64,000 bases of DNA from Alligator mississippiensis (GCF_030867095.1 NC_081828.1:218891978-218955977), one strand, 5' to 3'. Shown: positions 1 to 11,790, counted from the stretch's first letter. Notes: a model not told the origin generated them from the sequence alone. Program-made: numbers and translations.

Positions 1-564
1 CTGAGTTCCTGTGGTCCCCTGGGGGGTGATAACAACCCTGATGGTCACAACATCACTGCAGAGGCAGGAACAATAAATGGAATTGGTATACAGTTCTTAA
101 TGACCGCAAGCAACCAGGCTATACTGCGGGGACAAGAGGCCCAGAGTAAACAGATCACCAATTCAACCAGGGTGCAGAGGGCCTCTGGGGTGCCTTGAGA
201 CCCTTTGAAGTCTTCTTCAGGGTGCCCTACAATGTTAGTACTGTGAGGTGTCCAAGCTGGATTCAGAAGATAAGCCCAGGGATTGTAGATATTAATTCAA
301 AGTGGTCAAACCATGATGCTCTGCTCACAGTCTGAGCTGAGCTATCTGAAATGTTCACAGTAGAAGAGTTGCTCTAGGATTTGTTTGTAATCAAAAAATG
401 AGTGAAAAGTAAGAGCTAGCATTGCATAGAGTGCATCAAGTGGTTCTGTCAGATGGTCAAGGGGACAAGTCTTGAGTCTATGGTTGCTTTTCCGTCCCCT
501 TTTCCCCACCCCAGTTGGGGATGAGAGGATTGTGCAGAGGGGATCTCAAAGTGCTGAGACTTAC

Positions 565-627
565 CAGTGGTGAGGTCTGTCACACGAGTGCCACAATCTG
601 GTGCATGTGGCATTTCATGAGCATTAT
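565..627 (-). other. 63-nt splice-bounded cassette, copy a (acceptor lost)
   Basis: This is a minus-strand block ending in a good donor (gtaagt, plus-strand acttac at 559-564). In the shared phase-1 frame it is open and reads ..HEMPHAPDCGTRVTD... The upstream acceptor, 'cttctag' in other copies, is here 'cttgat', so the AG is lost and this copy could not splice as the others might. Frame 0 contains a stop. Confidence 0.5.
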
Positions 628-1168
628 CAAGACGGGGAAGGAGAAGCAGAGAAATGGCTAAGGGGGTCTGCCCCAGGAAGAATGAGGTTTCCTCTCCAGT
701 GTGGACAAAATGCTGGGACTGAGCCAGGAGGCAGTGTTAGATTGGTTGTGGTTTATCATCATTCCCATGTAAGTTAATGTGCAGTGACACTGGGACTTGA
801 GTGTGTAATTCAATGCTGACCATGTGGTATACAACAGTGTGACCAGAGAAGGAATTTATTCTGAAATTACAAAGGGCACATAGAACTAAGGACGGATCAA
901 AACTGGGGCCTGCTGGGTGTCATTCCAATTAAAGAAAAAGTTCAGTGCCACAGGAACTAGACATCTACAAAACCTCATAAGACTGTGTCGGTGTACTGAA
1001 AAAGATGCTAACCAAAGAATTTCACCTCAGAACAGCTGGCGTGGTAAGGGCAGGGTAGGGGGATTGAGCAATCCTGTGAAGAGGTCACGTGGCTATCTGT
1101 GTTGCAGTGAGAACCAACAGATCCACCTCCTGATCTTTATTTGTCTTTTGTTTTCTTCAATGTCATAT

Positions 1169-1233
1169 TGGGGGTCGGACTTGATGATCTATTGAGGTCC
1201 CTTCCGACCCTAACATCTATAACATCTATGAAT
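1169..1233 (+). mobile_element. CR1 3' tail, very short insertion
   Basis: About 65 bases match the extreme 3' end of the CR1 copies at 3330-3400 and 62915-62985: the 'ggggtcggacttgatgatct' box followed by the 'aacatctatgaat' tail. The array unit resumes directly afterwards. The 4-base 'atat' on both sides may be a target duplication. It is an extreme 5'-truncated insertion. Confidence 0.85.
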
Positions 1234-2325
1234 ATGTGTGCCAGGTGAGTACCAAAAGGATAAGCAATTCCTGGACAAATTGTCTGCAACACATTTTCCT
1301 ATGTGGGCAACTGAATTCTACAATCATATTGCTAAATGTTTGGACCCCGCCCAGTTACACCCCTCCCCATCCTTGTTAAAATGAATTGAATTTTTCCTGC
1401 CTCCACTGCAATTCATGCACCTTTTAGACCTTTAACTTGCAAAGAAGATTCCTGATGCAGCCAGTACAAGAGGCACCAGGACACTAGGGACATGAGAGCT
1501 GCAGGGAGGGGTCTAAGTCGACTTACTCTCCATTTCAGTACAAATTCTGTGCAACTCCCCATGTCTTTAACCAGGGGACAAGTATAACTACTCACATGTC
1601 ATTGAAAGAAAGCTTCTACCCACTTTTCATACAAATAGCCTAATGGGTGGGGCACCTGCCCATACTACTGGGGACCCCTGTAGTCAGAGAACCTTTAAAA
1701 CCACATTTACCTCTTCCTAGCAATGCATTCTGGGATACGAGCCCAAAGGCTTGTTCTGTGCCAGGACAATGGCCCTGTCTTCAACTCCCTTCTGGAGGCT
1801 GGAACGGAATCTGAGCTCCCTGAGGCTCTCCAGTTCTTTAGATCCAGCAAATATCAGTGAACTCCCATGATAAGTGTGTGCATTCCTCCTCCAAGCACTA
1901 ACACACCTGTCCAAAAGACTGCTGCCATGTTACTGCTGTTATTTGTTACTTTATGAGCTCAGTCAAAAGACTGTAAGGTTAGGAGGGACTTCACATCATC
2001 ATATAGTCCAGTCCACTGCTCCAAGCAGGATTGTCCTTGATTAAACCATCCCAGGCAAACATCTGTCCAACAAAGGATCACAGGAAAGTAGGGCTGGAAG
2101 GGACTTCATGAGGGCTTTGTGTCAAAGAGATCTTGATTTAATGGGGCACGAGGAGGTGTTCAATTAATGGTGTGATGGGAGTTGATTAGGGATGCACGTA
2201 AGTGCTTGAAAGGCGAAATCTGATTTGGCTCTGGGGCATTCTGTCATCATTAAGATGGTCTGTGCAGATCAAAATCTTGGTTGCTTCACTTATCAACCTT
2301 AATTATCATCTTTTAACTTTTGCAG

Positions 2326-2535
2326 GATTTTTTAGCCTTGCTAGACTCCAGCTGCCCCCACGCCCCCATTGAGCAATGCCAGCTCTTAGCTTTCATGGTT
2401 TTTTTGCTTATGGAAAAATACCAAAGCATGTCTTCTGTTGCAAAGATCTCAGAAGAACCAGCGCATGGCACAAGGTGTTTGAAATGGTGGATTCCCATTT
2501 GCAGGCTCCGGCATCATTCTGTAAAGCATGTGCAG
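2326..2535 (+). other. 210-nt plus-strand open block bounded by splice-like sites
   Basis: A strong acceptor (pyrimidine tract then tgcag at 2321-2325) precedes an open frame of exactly 70 codons. A donor-like cag/gtattc follows at 2536. The peptide includes EQCQLLAFMVFLLMEKYQSM and I do not recognise it. Homologous blocks at 15097-15305 and 17340-17546 keep both splice-like borders but have lengths of 209 and 207, with a broken frame. The copy near 6478 has a ruined donor. It is therefore either a decayed exon family or a chance open frame. Confidence 0.3.
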
Positions 2536-2850
2536 GTATTCACACACTTCACAGGGCTCCTAATGTTGGTGCCGGCATGAATGGTAGGGTTTCTTATGCA
2601 TGTGTGGGGTTTAACTGGTCTGGGGCTTTGATTGTCATGATTCCCTGCCCCTTGTGCATGCCTTCCCTGTTTCACACTTCATGCTTACTGCCCTTTCCCT
2701 GAGTCAGGACTTGAACTGGTTCTGCCCAAGGAGAGTGTTTCCTTCTCCCACCACACTATTGCCAACAAGGACTTGTTACCTATCAGCTCTGTGTTCCTGA
2801 GGGAACCCGGGCACCCAGCTTTCTGGACTTATGAAAGATTTTTTATATTC

Positions 2851-3400
2851 TCCCCCTGACCGGGCACTGGTCAGACCGCAGTTGGAGTACTGTGTGCAAT
2901 TCTGGGCGCCGCGCTTCAAGAGGGATGCGGATAACCTGGAGAGGGTCCAGAGAAGGGCCACTCGTATGGTCAAGGGCCTGCAGACCAAGCCCTACGAGGA
3001 GAGACTAGAGAAACTGGACCTTTTCAGCCTCCGCAAGAGAAGGTTGAGAGGCGACCTTGTGGCTGCCTATAAGTTCATCACGGGGGCAGAGAAAGGAATT
3101 GGTGAGTATTTATTCACCAAGGCACCCCCGGGGGTTACAAGAAACAATGGCCACAAGCTAGCAGAGAGCAGATTTAGACTGGACATTAGGAAGAACTTCT
3201 TCACAGTTCGAGTGGCCAAGGTCTGGAACGGGCTCCCAAGGGAGGTGGTGCTCTCCCCTACCCTGGGGGTCTTCAAGAGGAGGTTAGATAGGCAGCTAGC
3301 TGGGGTCATCTAGACCCAGCACTCTTTCTTGCCCAGGCAGGGGGTCGGACTCGATGATCTATTGAGGTCCCTTCCGACCCTAACATCTATGAATCTATGA
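2851..3400 (+). mobile_element. CR1 LINE, 5'-truncated copy with intact 3' end
   Basis: This is the C-terminal end of CR1 ORF2 followed by the normal 3' UTR. The frame 2831-3313 is uninterrupted and carries the typical box ALVRPQLEYCVQFWAP, then LERVQRRATRMVKGL and a terminal RLDRQLAGVI. The 3' tail ends in the 'aacatctatgaatctatga' repeat. The copy is nearly identical to those at 12300 and 62400, so it is comparatively young. It lacks the endonuclease and the catalytic part of the reverse transcriptase and cannot move by itself. Confidence 0.93.
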
Positions 3401-3929
3401 ACTGTTTATATAACAGAATTTTCCCTATCAGTGATGTCTTGGGACCCTCTTGCTTATGCAATTACACGATTAAAAGAATGCATTGAAGAGGCTGGGCTCA
3501 GGGTATAAGAAAGCTGTAAATCAGCAAAAAGTGTGCTTCAAGAGGGAGAATTCTCTCTGACACCATCCGCTGTTGTTCTCAAGGAACAGGGATTGATTGT
3601 CTCTTTTTGGTGCCTGTTTAACCTTCGACTATCATGCTGGGAACTGTGCCTGTCAACAAACCACCCAAGTGCTTTGAAGGAATGGGGAAATCCCATCTCT
3701 CTCTCTCTCTCTCTCTCTCTCCACCTCTGTTTCTCTCTCTCTCTCTCTCTCTTTTTCTCTCTAGGCATAGTTTTGTAAACCTGAATTTTATTAGCTAAGC
3801 TAGAGCTAGCTTTCCCCAAATACTCAAATGAACCAGGGTAATATTATAATTGCTCTTGTTTGTGTTTCGTTGCATGGCTATTATCCATATACTTAGCAAT
3901 AAATAACTTTGATAGTCAAATTGGTGGTA
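3401..3929. other. Spacer between array units 1 and 2
   Basis: This stretch does not match the array unit. Apart from a CT microsatellite it shows nothing I recognise. Confidence 0.5.
3695..3763. repeat. (CT)n microsatellite, interrupted
   Basis: Two CT runs are separated by a short 'ccacctctgttt' interruption. Confidence 0.95.
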
Positions 3930-4121
3930 AGCGGGAGTATTTTACTTTCTCTACCTCACACATAGCTGCCTCACACCTGCTGCCACATACACATGGGCCC
4001 CAAAACATACATGCCAGCTCTCTCAGGCCATTCAAGTGCCCAAAGTTCATCTGCCCCATCAGCAGTTTGATCATTGGGACAGAGCCAAAATTGGAGAAGG
4101 CAGATTTAACAGCTGTCTTTC

Positions 4122-4158
4122 CTGCTGTGGAACTAGCTTTTTTACTCCCACTGCTGCT
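4122..4158 (-). other. 37-nt splice-bounded block, donor mutated
   Basis: The acceptor 'ctcttttgtcag' is intact on the minus strand. The donor after CAGCAG reads GA instead of GT. In phase 0 it reads SSSGSKKASSTA. Confidence 0.4.
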
Positions 4159-4365
4159 CTGACAAAAGAGCAGGATGATGGGAAGCTGCCTTGATAAGCT
4201 TTGGTGGCTGAGCCAGAAGTAGGCCTGAGGGTCACGTGAGTTTGTTTTCCCAGAGTGGGGAAATGAGTAGTGGCTGGTACAGGTGCACAGAGGTACAGTG
4301 ATGACCTGTTCCCAGTTGGAGGTCAGAGGATTATGCAGAGGAGATATAAAAGTGGTGAGACTTAC

Positions 4366-4428
4366 CCAAGGTGAGGTCCGGCACAGGAGTGTCACCATCC
4401 GGTTCATGTGGCATTTCTTGAGCTTCAC
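4366..4428 (-). other. 63-nt splice-bounded cassette, copy b
   Basis: Acceptor ag (plus-strand ct at 4429-4430) and donor gtaagt (4360-4365) are both present. The phase-1 frame is open: EAQEMPHEPDGDTPVPDLTL. Confidence 0.55.
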
Positions 4429-4549
4429 CTAGAAGGGAAAGGAGAAGCAGAGAATCGGCTAATGGGATCTGCCCTAAGAAGACAGGATTTCCTCTCCAGT
4501 GACGACAAAATGCTGGGACTGAGCAAGGGGGCTGTGTTAGCTGTCTTAC

Positions 4550-4586
4550 CTGTTGCAGAACTGGCCATTTTACTCCCACCACTGCT
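4550..4586 (-). other. 37-nt splice-bounded block
   Basis: The acceptor 'ttttctcag' and donor 'gtaagaca' are intact. Phase 0 reads SSGGSKMASSAT. It lies about 430 bases from the next copy, within a doubled subunit. Confidence 0.45.
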
Positions 4587-4796
4587 CTGAGAAAAGAGCA
4601 GGATGATGGGAAGCTGCCTTGATAGGCTTTGGCAGCTGAGGCAGAAGGCAAAGGCCACAGGGTCACATGAGTTTTTTTTCCTGGAGAGGGGAAACTGGTA
4701 GGGGCTTGCGCAGCTCCAAAGAGGTGCAGTGATGCCCCGAAACCAGTCAGGGATCAGAGGATTGAACATAGGAGATGTGAGAGTGATGAGACTTAC

Positions 4797-4859
4797 TCGA
4801 GGTGACGTCTGGCACAAGAGTGTCACAAACTGGGGAATGCGGCGTTTCATGAGAATTAC
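4797..4859 (-). other. 63-nt splice-bounded cassette, copy c
   Basis: Both splice dinucleotides are present (donor at 4791-4796, acceptor at 4860-4861). The phase-1 frame is open: NSHETPHSPVCDTLVPDVTS. Confidence 0.55.
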
Positions 4860-7633
4860 CTAGAAGGTGAAGGAGAAGCAAGGAATCATCTAAGGGGATC
4901 TGCCCCAGGAAGATGGGGTTTCCTCTGCAGTGCAGACAAAATACTGGGACTGAGCCAGTTATATTGGCTATGTTTTATTGTCACTCCCGTTCAAGTGATT
5001 ATGGAGTAGCACTGGGACTCCAGTGTTTAATTCAATGCCGACTGTCTGGTATACATGAGCGTAACCAGAGAAGGAATTTTTCTGAAATTAAAAAGGGTGC
5101 ATAGAGCTAAGGATGGATCAAAATTGGAGCCTCTTATGATATCAGTCCAATTAAAGAAAATGTCCAGTGCCGCAGGTATGAGAGGATCTGCAGGAACTCA
5201 TAAGACTGTGTTGGTGTACTAAGGAAAAACACTAGCCAAAGAATTTCACCTCGGAACAGCTGGCGTGGTAAGGGCAGGGTAGGGGGATTGAGTCCTGTGA
5301 CTGCTCTTGTGGTTATCTGTGTTGTAATAAAAACCAACAGATCCACCTCCCAATATTTATTAACTCTTTTGGTTTTATTCAACATCACATAGGTGCCAGG
5401 TGAGTACTAAAATGATAAACAAGTCCTGGCCAGATTGTAGGCAACACATTTTCCTATGTAGGCACCACAATTCTATAATCACATTGCTAAATGGTTGAAC
5501 ATGCCCAGTTACACCCCCCCCCACACACACCACCATTGTTAAAATAAATTGGACTGTTCCTGCCTCCACTGCAATTCATGCAGCTTTTACAACTTTAACT
5601 TACAAAGAAGATCCCTGGTGCAGCCAGTACAAGAGGCACCAGGACACTAGGGACACAAGTGCTGCATGGAGGGGTCTAAGTCAAATTACTCTCCATTTCA
5701 ATCCAAATTCCATGCAAATCCCCAAGCTTTTAGCTGGGGGGACATGCATAACTAGTCACATGGCATGGGGAGAAAGCTTCTAATGACTTTTCAGCCAAAT
5801 AGCCTAATGGATGGGGCACCTGCCCATACTACTGGGGACCTGTGATTTGGGACCCATATTGCCCTCTTCCTAGCAATGTATTCTGGGATATGAGCCCACA
5901 GTCTTGTTCTGTGTCAGGACAATGGCCCTGTCTTCAACTCCCTTCTGTAGGCTGGCATGGAAACTGAAATCCCTGAGGCTCTCCAGGCCTTTCGTGTCAG
6001 CAAATAGCAGTGAATTCCCCTGATAAGTGCATTCATTCCTTCCCCACCAACAATGCGCATGTCCACCAGGCTGCTGCCATGTTGCTGCTGTCATTTGTTA
6101 CTCCATGAGCTCAGTCATAAGACTGTAAGGTTAGGAAGAACTTCACACGGTCATCTAGTCCAGCCCTCTGCTCCGGGCAGGATTCTTCCTTATTAAACCA
6201 TCCCAGCCAAATGTCTGTCCAACACAGGATTATAGTGAAGTAGGGCTGGAAGGGACTTCATGAGGTCATTGTATCGAAGAGATCTTGATTTAACGGGGCA
6301 CCAGTAGGTGTTCAAGGAATGGTGTGATGGGAATTGATCGGGGCTTCACGTAAGTGCTTGAAAGGTGGAATTTGATTTGGCCCTAGGTCATTTTGCCATA
6401 AGTAATGTGGTCTGTGCAGATACAAATCTTCAGTGCTTGACTTGGCAACCTTAATTATCACCTTTTAACTTTTGCAGGGGTTTCACCCTTGCTAGACTCC
6501 AGCTGCCCCCTCACCTCCATTGAACAATGCCAGCTCTCAGCTGTCATGTGTTTTTTCCTTATGCAACTATACCAGAGCATGTCTTCTGTTACAAAGAGCT
6601 CAAAAGAACCAGAGCTGGGCACAAGGGGTTTGACATGGTGGATTCCTATTTGCAGGCTCTGGTGTCATTCTATAAACCATTTGCTGTTATCACCATTTGG
6701 TATATTCACACCCTTCACAGGACTCCTAAAGTTGGTGCCTGTCTGATGGGTAGGGTTCTGCTTTGCAAGTGTGGAGGTTAAACAGGCCTGGGGTGTCGAT
6801 CAACACCATTCTTTGCCTCTTGTGCATGCCTCATCCTGTTTCACGCCTCATGCTTACTGCCCATGCCCCGAATCGGGACTTGAAGTGGTTCTCCCCAAGG
6901 AGGGTGTTTCCTTCTCCCACCACCATGCTTTTCCAAGAAGGACAATTCTCAGCTCTGAGTTCTTGCGGTCCCCTGTGGGGTGGGAACAAGCCTGATGGTC
7001 CCAATGTCTCTGAACAGGCAAGAATGATGAATGGAATTGGTATACAATTCTAAATTATCCATAGCAACCATGCTATACAACAGGGCAAAGAGGCACAGAG
7101 TAAACAGACAGCTGATTATCATCCAGGGTGTGGTGGCCCTCTCGGGGTGCCCGCAGACCATTTTAAGATTCTTCAGGATGTCCTACAGTGTTAGCATGAA
7201 GATGCGTGGAAGCAGGATTCAGAAGATAAACCCAGGAATTGTAGATATGAACCTACAATGGTCACACCATCCTACCCTGCTCATAGTCTGAGCTAGGCTG
7301 TCTGAGCCCCTTGCAGCTGATGAGTTGCTCTAGGATTAGTGTGTAGTGACAAAATGAGTGAAAACCAAGAGCTGGCATTTTTCAAGGGGGTCTAGAGTAT
7401 ATCAAGAGGTTCTTGGAGATGGTCAAAGGGGACAAGTCTTGAGTCTATGATTGTCTTTCCATCCCAATTATTTTGCAGAATCTCACACTTAGCTGCCACA
7501 TAGACGTGGGCTCCAAAACAGACATGCCAGTCCTATCTGGCCATTCAAGTGCCATAAATTAATCTTCCTCATTAGAAGTTTGATCATTGGGAAAGGGCTA
7601 CAATTGGAGAAGGCATATGAACCACTGTCTTAT

Positions 7634-7662
7634 CTGCTGTGGAATTGGCTTTTTGATTACCA
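7634..7662 (-). other. 37-nt block, degenerate (29 nt)
   Basis: The first eight bases after the acceptor are deleted and the donor reads AT instead of GT. It is a non-functional relic of the block at 4550. Confidence 0.35.
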
Positions 7663-7852
7663 CTGACAAAAGAGCAGGAGGAGGGGAAGCTGCCTTGATA
7701 GGCTTTGGTGGCCCAAAGGTCACGTGAGTTTGTTTTCCCAGAGAGAGGAAACTGGTAGGGGCTTGTGCAGCTGCACGAGGCGCAGTGTTGACCCCACCCC
7801 AGTCAGGGATCAGAGGATTGCACAGAGGATATCTGGGAGTAATGAGACTTAC

Positions 7853-7915
7853 CCGAGATGACATCTGGCACAAGAGTGTCACAATCTGGTGAATGCGGCA
7901 TTTCATGACCATTAC
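7853..7915 (-). other. 63-nt splice-bounded cassette, copy d
   Basis: The acceptor 'cttctag' and donor 'gtaagt' are intact. The phase-1 frame reads NGHEMPHSPDCDTLVPDVIS, close to the consensus of all ten copies. Confidence 0.6.
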
Positions 7916-8044
7916 CTAGAAGGGGAAGGAAAAGCAAAGAATCAGCTAAGGGGATCTGCCCCAGGAAGATGGGGTTTCCTCTCCAGTGCAGACAAAATAC
8001 CAGGACTGAGCCAGTGAGATTGGCTATGTTTTGTTGTCACTCCC

Positions 8045-9590
8045 ATTCAAAGCCCTTGACTTCAGAAGGGCCAACTTCAATGAGCTTAGGAGACTAATGG
8101 AGGAGGCACTAAAGGCCCAGAAGGTAGAGGAGATGGGAGCCCACGAGGGTTGGTCATACCTTAAGGGGGCGATCCTCCAGGCCCAAAGGATAACAGTCCC
8201 TGAGAGAAGCAAGGGGGGTAAGAGAGCTCAGAAACCCCCTTGGCTCAGCAAGGGCATTCAGCAATGCCTGAGGACTAGAAGTGGGGTGTACAACCAGTGG
8301 AAGGGAGGAATTATCACCAAGGAGGAGTACTCCTCCTCAGCCTGGGAGTGTAGGAGGGCTATTAGGAAGGCCAAGGCAGAGATAGACCTCAGGCTAGCAT
8401 CCAGGATTAAGGACAACAAAAAGTTCTTTTTCAAGTACATTGGGAGCAAGAAGAGGGCACCAGGCAATGTAGGGCCCCTGCAAGACACAAATGGTAATCT
8501 GGTGGCCACGCCAGATGAGAAAGCTGATATTTTTAACAGTTTCTTTGCCTCTGTTTTCCTGAACAGGGACTGGGATATCCCACCTACCAGAGGTAGGGAC
8601 AGTCTTGGGGATAGCTCTATCAAGCCTTCAGTCAGCACAGATGTAGTTAGGGATCTTCTGGAAGGGCTAGACATTTTTAAATCTGCAGGTCCAGATGCCC
8701 TCCACCCAAGGGTGCTGAGGGAGCTGGCAGGGGTCATCGCGGAGCCCTTGGCCCAGCTGTATGAGCATTTGTGGTCATCTGGCCAGGTGCTGGGGGATTG
8801 GAAACTGGCTAATGTGGTCCCTATTTTTAAGAAGGGGAGGAAGAAGGACCCAAGTAATTATAGACCCGTAAGCCTCACCTCGGTGCTCGGGAAGCTCTTG
8901 GAGAGGATCATCAAGGAGCACATCTGTGGGGGGCCTGCAGGGGAGATCATGCTCAGGGGCAATTAGCATGGGCTCATCAAAGGCAGGTCCTGCCAGACCA
9001 ACCTGATTGTCTTTTACGACCAAGTAACTAAATCCTTGGATGATGGTGTCGCTGAGGACGTAGTCTTTCTAGACTTTAAGAAGACCTTTGACACTGTCTC
9101 TCACCTCATCCTCATCAATAAATTAAGTGACTGCAGCATTGATGCCTGCACAGTTGGATGGGTAAAAAATTGGCTGATGGAGCACACCCAGAGAGTAGTG
9201 GTGGACGGGTTCTACTCAACCTGGTGAGATGTGAGCAGTGGGGTCCCCCAGGGCTCAGTCCTCGGGCCTGCACTGTTTAACATCTTCATCAGTGACTTGG
9301 ACAAGGGGGTGGAAAGCATGCTGTCCAAGTTTGCTGATCACACTAAGATGTGGGGTGAAGTGGACACATTTGAAGGGAGAGAGAGGCTGTAACTAGATTT
9401 AGACAGACTACAAAAGTGGGCAGACGAGAATAGGATGGGGTTCAATGTAGACAAATGCAGGGTGCTGCAGCTGGGGAGAAGGAATCCACAGAATACATAC
9501 AGGATGGGGAGTTCCCCTCTTGAAAGCACAGAAGCGGAAAGGGATCTCGGAGTCATTATTGACTCCAAGATGAACATGAGCCGCCGATGC
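8045..9590 (+). mobile_element. CR1 LINE, internal fragment lacking both ends
   Basis: The fragment covers the region between the endonuclease and the C-terminal third of the reverse transcriptase. It starts abruptly after the unit sequence 'cactcccattcaa' and stops at about 9588 without the CR1 3' UTR. Loss of the 3' end is unusual for a fresh insertion and points to a later deletion or recombination that also removed about 0.7 kb of the host unit. Its sequence is very close to the CR1 starting at 63634. Confidence 0.92.
8045..9590 (+). pseudogene. CR1 ORF2 reverse transcriptase, broken by three stops
   Basis: About 515 codons stay in a single reading frame with no frameshift, interrupted only by stops at 8964 (in the NQHG motif), 9225 and 9390. 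Recognisable boxes in order are AGPDALHPRVLREL near 8690, WKLANVVPIFKKG near 8800, NYRPVSLTSVLGKLLERII near 8860, [51 protein letters not shown] near 9240, and the polymerase box. The box reads FADHT near 9330 where an active CR1 has FADDT, so one catalytic aspartate is lost. The protein would have copied CR1 RNA at the nicked target; this copy is dead. Confidence 0.93.
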
Positions 9591-11551
9591 CTGGCAATTC
9601 CATGCAAATCCCCAAGCCTTTAGCTGGGAGGACAAGAAGAACTAGTCACGTGGCATGGGGAGAAAGCTTCTACCCACTTTTCAGCCAAATTGCTTAATGG
9701 GTGGGTCACCTGCCCATACTACTGGGGACCTGTGATTTGGGACCCCTGTAATCAGAGAACCTTTGAACCCATATTGCCCTCTTCCTAGCAATGCATTCTG
9801 GGATACGAGCCCACAGTCTTGTTTTGTGCCATCACAATGGCCCTGTCTTCAACTCCCTTCCGGAGGCTGGACTGGACTCTGAGATCCCTAAGTCTCTCCA
9901 GGCCTTTCATGTTAGCAAATATCAGTGAACTCCCTTAATAAGCGTGTGCATTTCTCCCTCCTACACCCAATATGCATGTCCAACAGGCTGGTGTCATGCT
10001 ACTCCTGTCATTTGTTACTCCATGAGCTCAGTCTTAAGACTGTAAGGCAAGGAAGGACTTCACATGGTCATCTAGTCCAGCTCTCTGCTACAGGCAAGAT
10101 TGTCTCTGATTAAACCAGCCCATCCAAGTCCAACACAGGGTCATAGGAATCTAGGGTTGGAAGGGACTTCATGAGGTCATTGTATTGAAGACATCTTGAT
10201 TTAATGGGGCACCAATAGGTGTTCAAGTAATGGTGTGATAGGAGTTGAGCGGGGCTTCTCCTAAGTGCTTGAAAGGTGGAAATTGATGTGGCCCAGGTTC
10301 ATTCTGCCATGGATAAGTTGGTCTGTGCATATAGAACTTTTGAGCGCTTAACTTGGCAACCTTAATCATCATCTTTTAACTCTTGCAAGGGTTTTCAGCC
10401 TTGTGAGACACCCGCTGCCCCTTAACACCATTGAACAATGTCAGTTCTCAGCTTGCATGTGTTTTTTCCTTATGGAAATATAATAGAGCATGTCTTTGGC
10501 TGCAAATTTCTCAGAAGAACCAGAGCAGGGAACAAGGTCTTTGACACTGTGGCTTCCTATTTGCAGTTTCTGGGGTCCTTCTGTAAAGCATGTGCAGGCA
10601 TTTACGCCCTCCACAGGGCAGCTTATGTTGGTGCCTGACTTATTGGTAGGGCCCTTCATTGCAGGTGTGGGGGTTAAATAGGTCTGGGGTGTTGATCACC
10701 ATGATTCCATGCCATATCTGCATGCCTTGCCCTGTTTCACACCTCACGGTTACTGCACTTGACCTCAGTGAGGACCTGAACTGGTTCTGTCTAAGGAGGG
10801 TGTTTCCTTCTCCTACCACCATGCTTTTGCCAACAAGGACGCTTCTCAGCTCTGAGTTCCTGTGGTCCCGTGTGGGGTGGGAACAAGTCTGATGGTCACA
10901 ACATCTCTGCACAGGCAGGAACAGTGAATGGAATAGGTATGAAATTTTAATTACCAAAAGCAACTATGCTATAGTGGGGCCCAGAGGCCCAAAGTAAACA
11001 CACCACCAATCCTCAACCAGGGTGATGTGGCCCTCTGGGTTGCCTTGAGACACTATTAAGTGTTTTTCAGGGAGCTCTACTATGTTTTTACTATGAGGTG
11101 TGCAAGCCAGATTCAGAAGATAAACCCAGGAATTTTAGACTGGAATCCACAGTGTTCAAACTATCCTGCCCTGCTACAGTCTGAGATGAGGTATCTGAGC
11201 TCTTCACAACTAAAGTCTTGCTCTAGGATTTGTGTGTAGTCAAAAGATGAGTGAAAGCTAAGAGCTGGCATTTTCCAAAGGGGCCGGAGTGTATTAGGTT
11301 CTTTGAGATGGTCAAAGGGAGAAGTCTTGAGTCTATGTTTGTCTTTCCATCCCCATCACTTTGCAGAACCTCACTCTTAGCTGACTCACTCTTGCTGGCA
11401 CATACATATGGGCTCCATAACATACATGCCAACCCTCTCAGGCCACTCATGTGCCGAAAATTCGTCTCCCTCATTAGCCATTTCAGCATTCTGACAGGGC
11501 TGCAGTCATGCCCTGGCATGATTGGAGAAGGCAGATAAACCACTCTCTTAC

Positions 11552-11588
11552 TTGCTGTGGAAATGGCCTTTTGATTCCCACCAATGCT
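11552..11588 (-). other. 37-nt splice-bounded block
   Basis: The donor gtaaga is intact. The acceptor region reads 'ttttggtgag', with AG kept but the preceding C changed. Phase 0 reads SIGGNQKAISTA. Confidence 0.4.
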
Positions 11589-11790
11589 CTCACCAAAAGA
11601 GCAGGATGATGGGATGCTGCTTTGAAAGGCTTTGGTGGCTGACCCAGAAGGAAAAGGACCAGGGGTTAGGCAAGTTTGTTTTCGTGGAGAAGGGAAACCA
11701 GTAGCAGCTGCACAAAGGTACAGTGATGACCTGACCCCAGTCAGGGATGAAAGGATTGTGCAGAGGTGATCTGGAAGTGGGGAGATTTAC

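Larger units (their letters stand above)
1..2790. repeat. Tandem array unit 1 (left-truncated by window edge)
   Basis: This is the first visible copy of a tandem segmental repeat. The landmark 'ctgagttcctgtggtcccc' at base 1 recurs at 6955 and 10852, and the landmark 'aatgccagctcttagctttcatg' near 2376 recurs near 6527, 10438, 15146 and 17388. Relative to other units it lacks about 300 bases near 500, including the 37-nt block. It ends where a CR1 copy replaces the unit near 2790-2850. Identity between units looks like roughly 80-85 percent by eye, introns-like parts included. Confidence 0.85.
3930..6954. repeat. Tandem array unit 2
   Basis: This copy of the segmental repeat starts within the unit (its first ~480 bases are missing). 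It contains a doubled 37-nt/63-nt cassette subunit at 4122-4859 and then the rest of the unit to the next landmark at 6955. Confidence 0.85.
6955..10851. repeat. Tandem array unit 3, interrupted by CR1
   Basis: The unit runs from landmark to landmark. A 1.55-kb CR1 at 8045-9590 replaces roughly 0.7 kb of unit sequence: the flanks match unit positions that lie about 700 bases apart in unit 2. Confidence 0.85.

Noticed and set aside
1717..1914. Minus frame repeated in most units (..ESLRELRFRSSLQKGVEDRA..)
   Set aside because: It recurs because the whole unit is duplicated; both strands are open and no splice borders are consistent, so coding is not supported.
3538..3819. Arg/Glu-rich minus frame
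   Set aside because: It is the translation of the CT microsatellite.
5376..5400. Apparent micro-exon 'ag/gtgccag/gtgagt' on the plus strand
   Set aside because: The acceptor is not kept in the other array units and seven bases give no testable frame.
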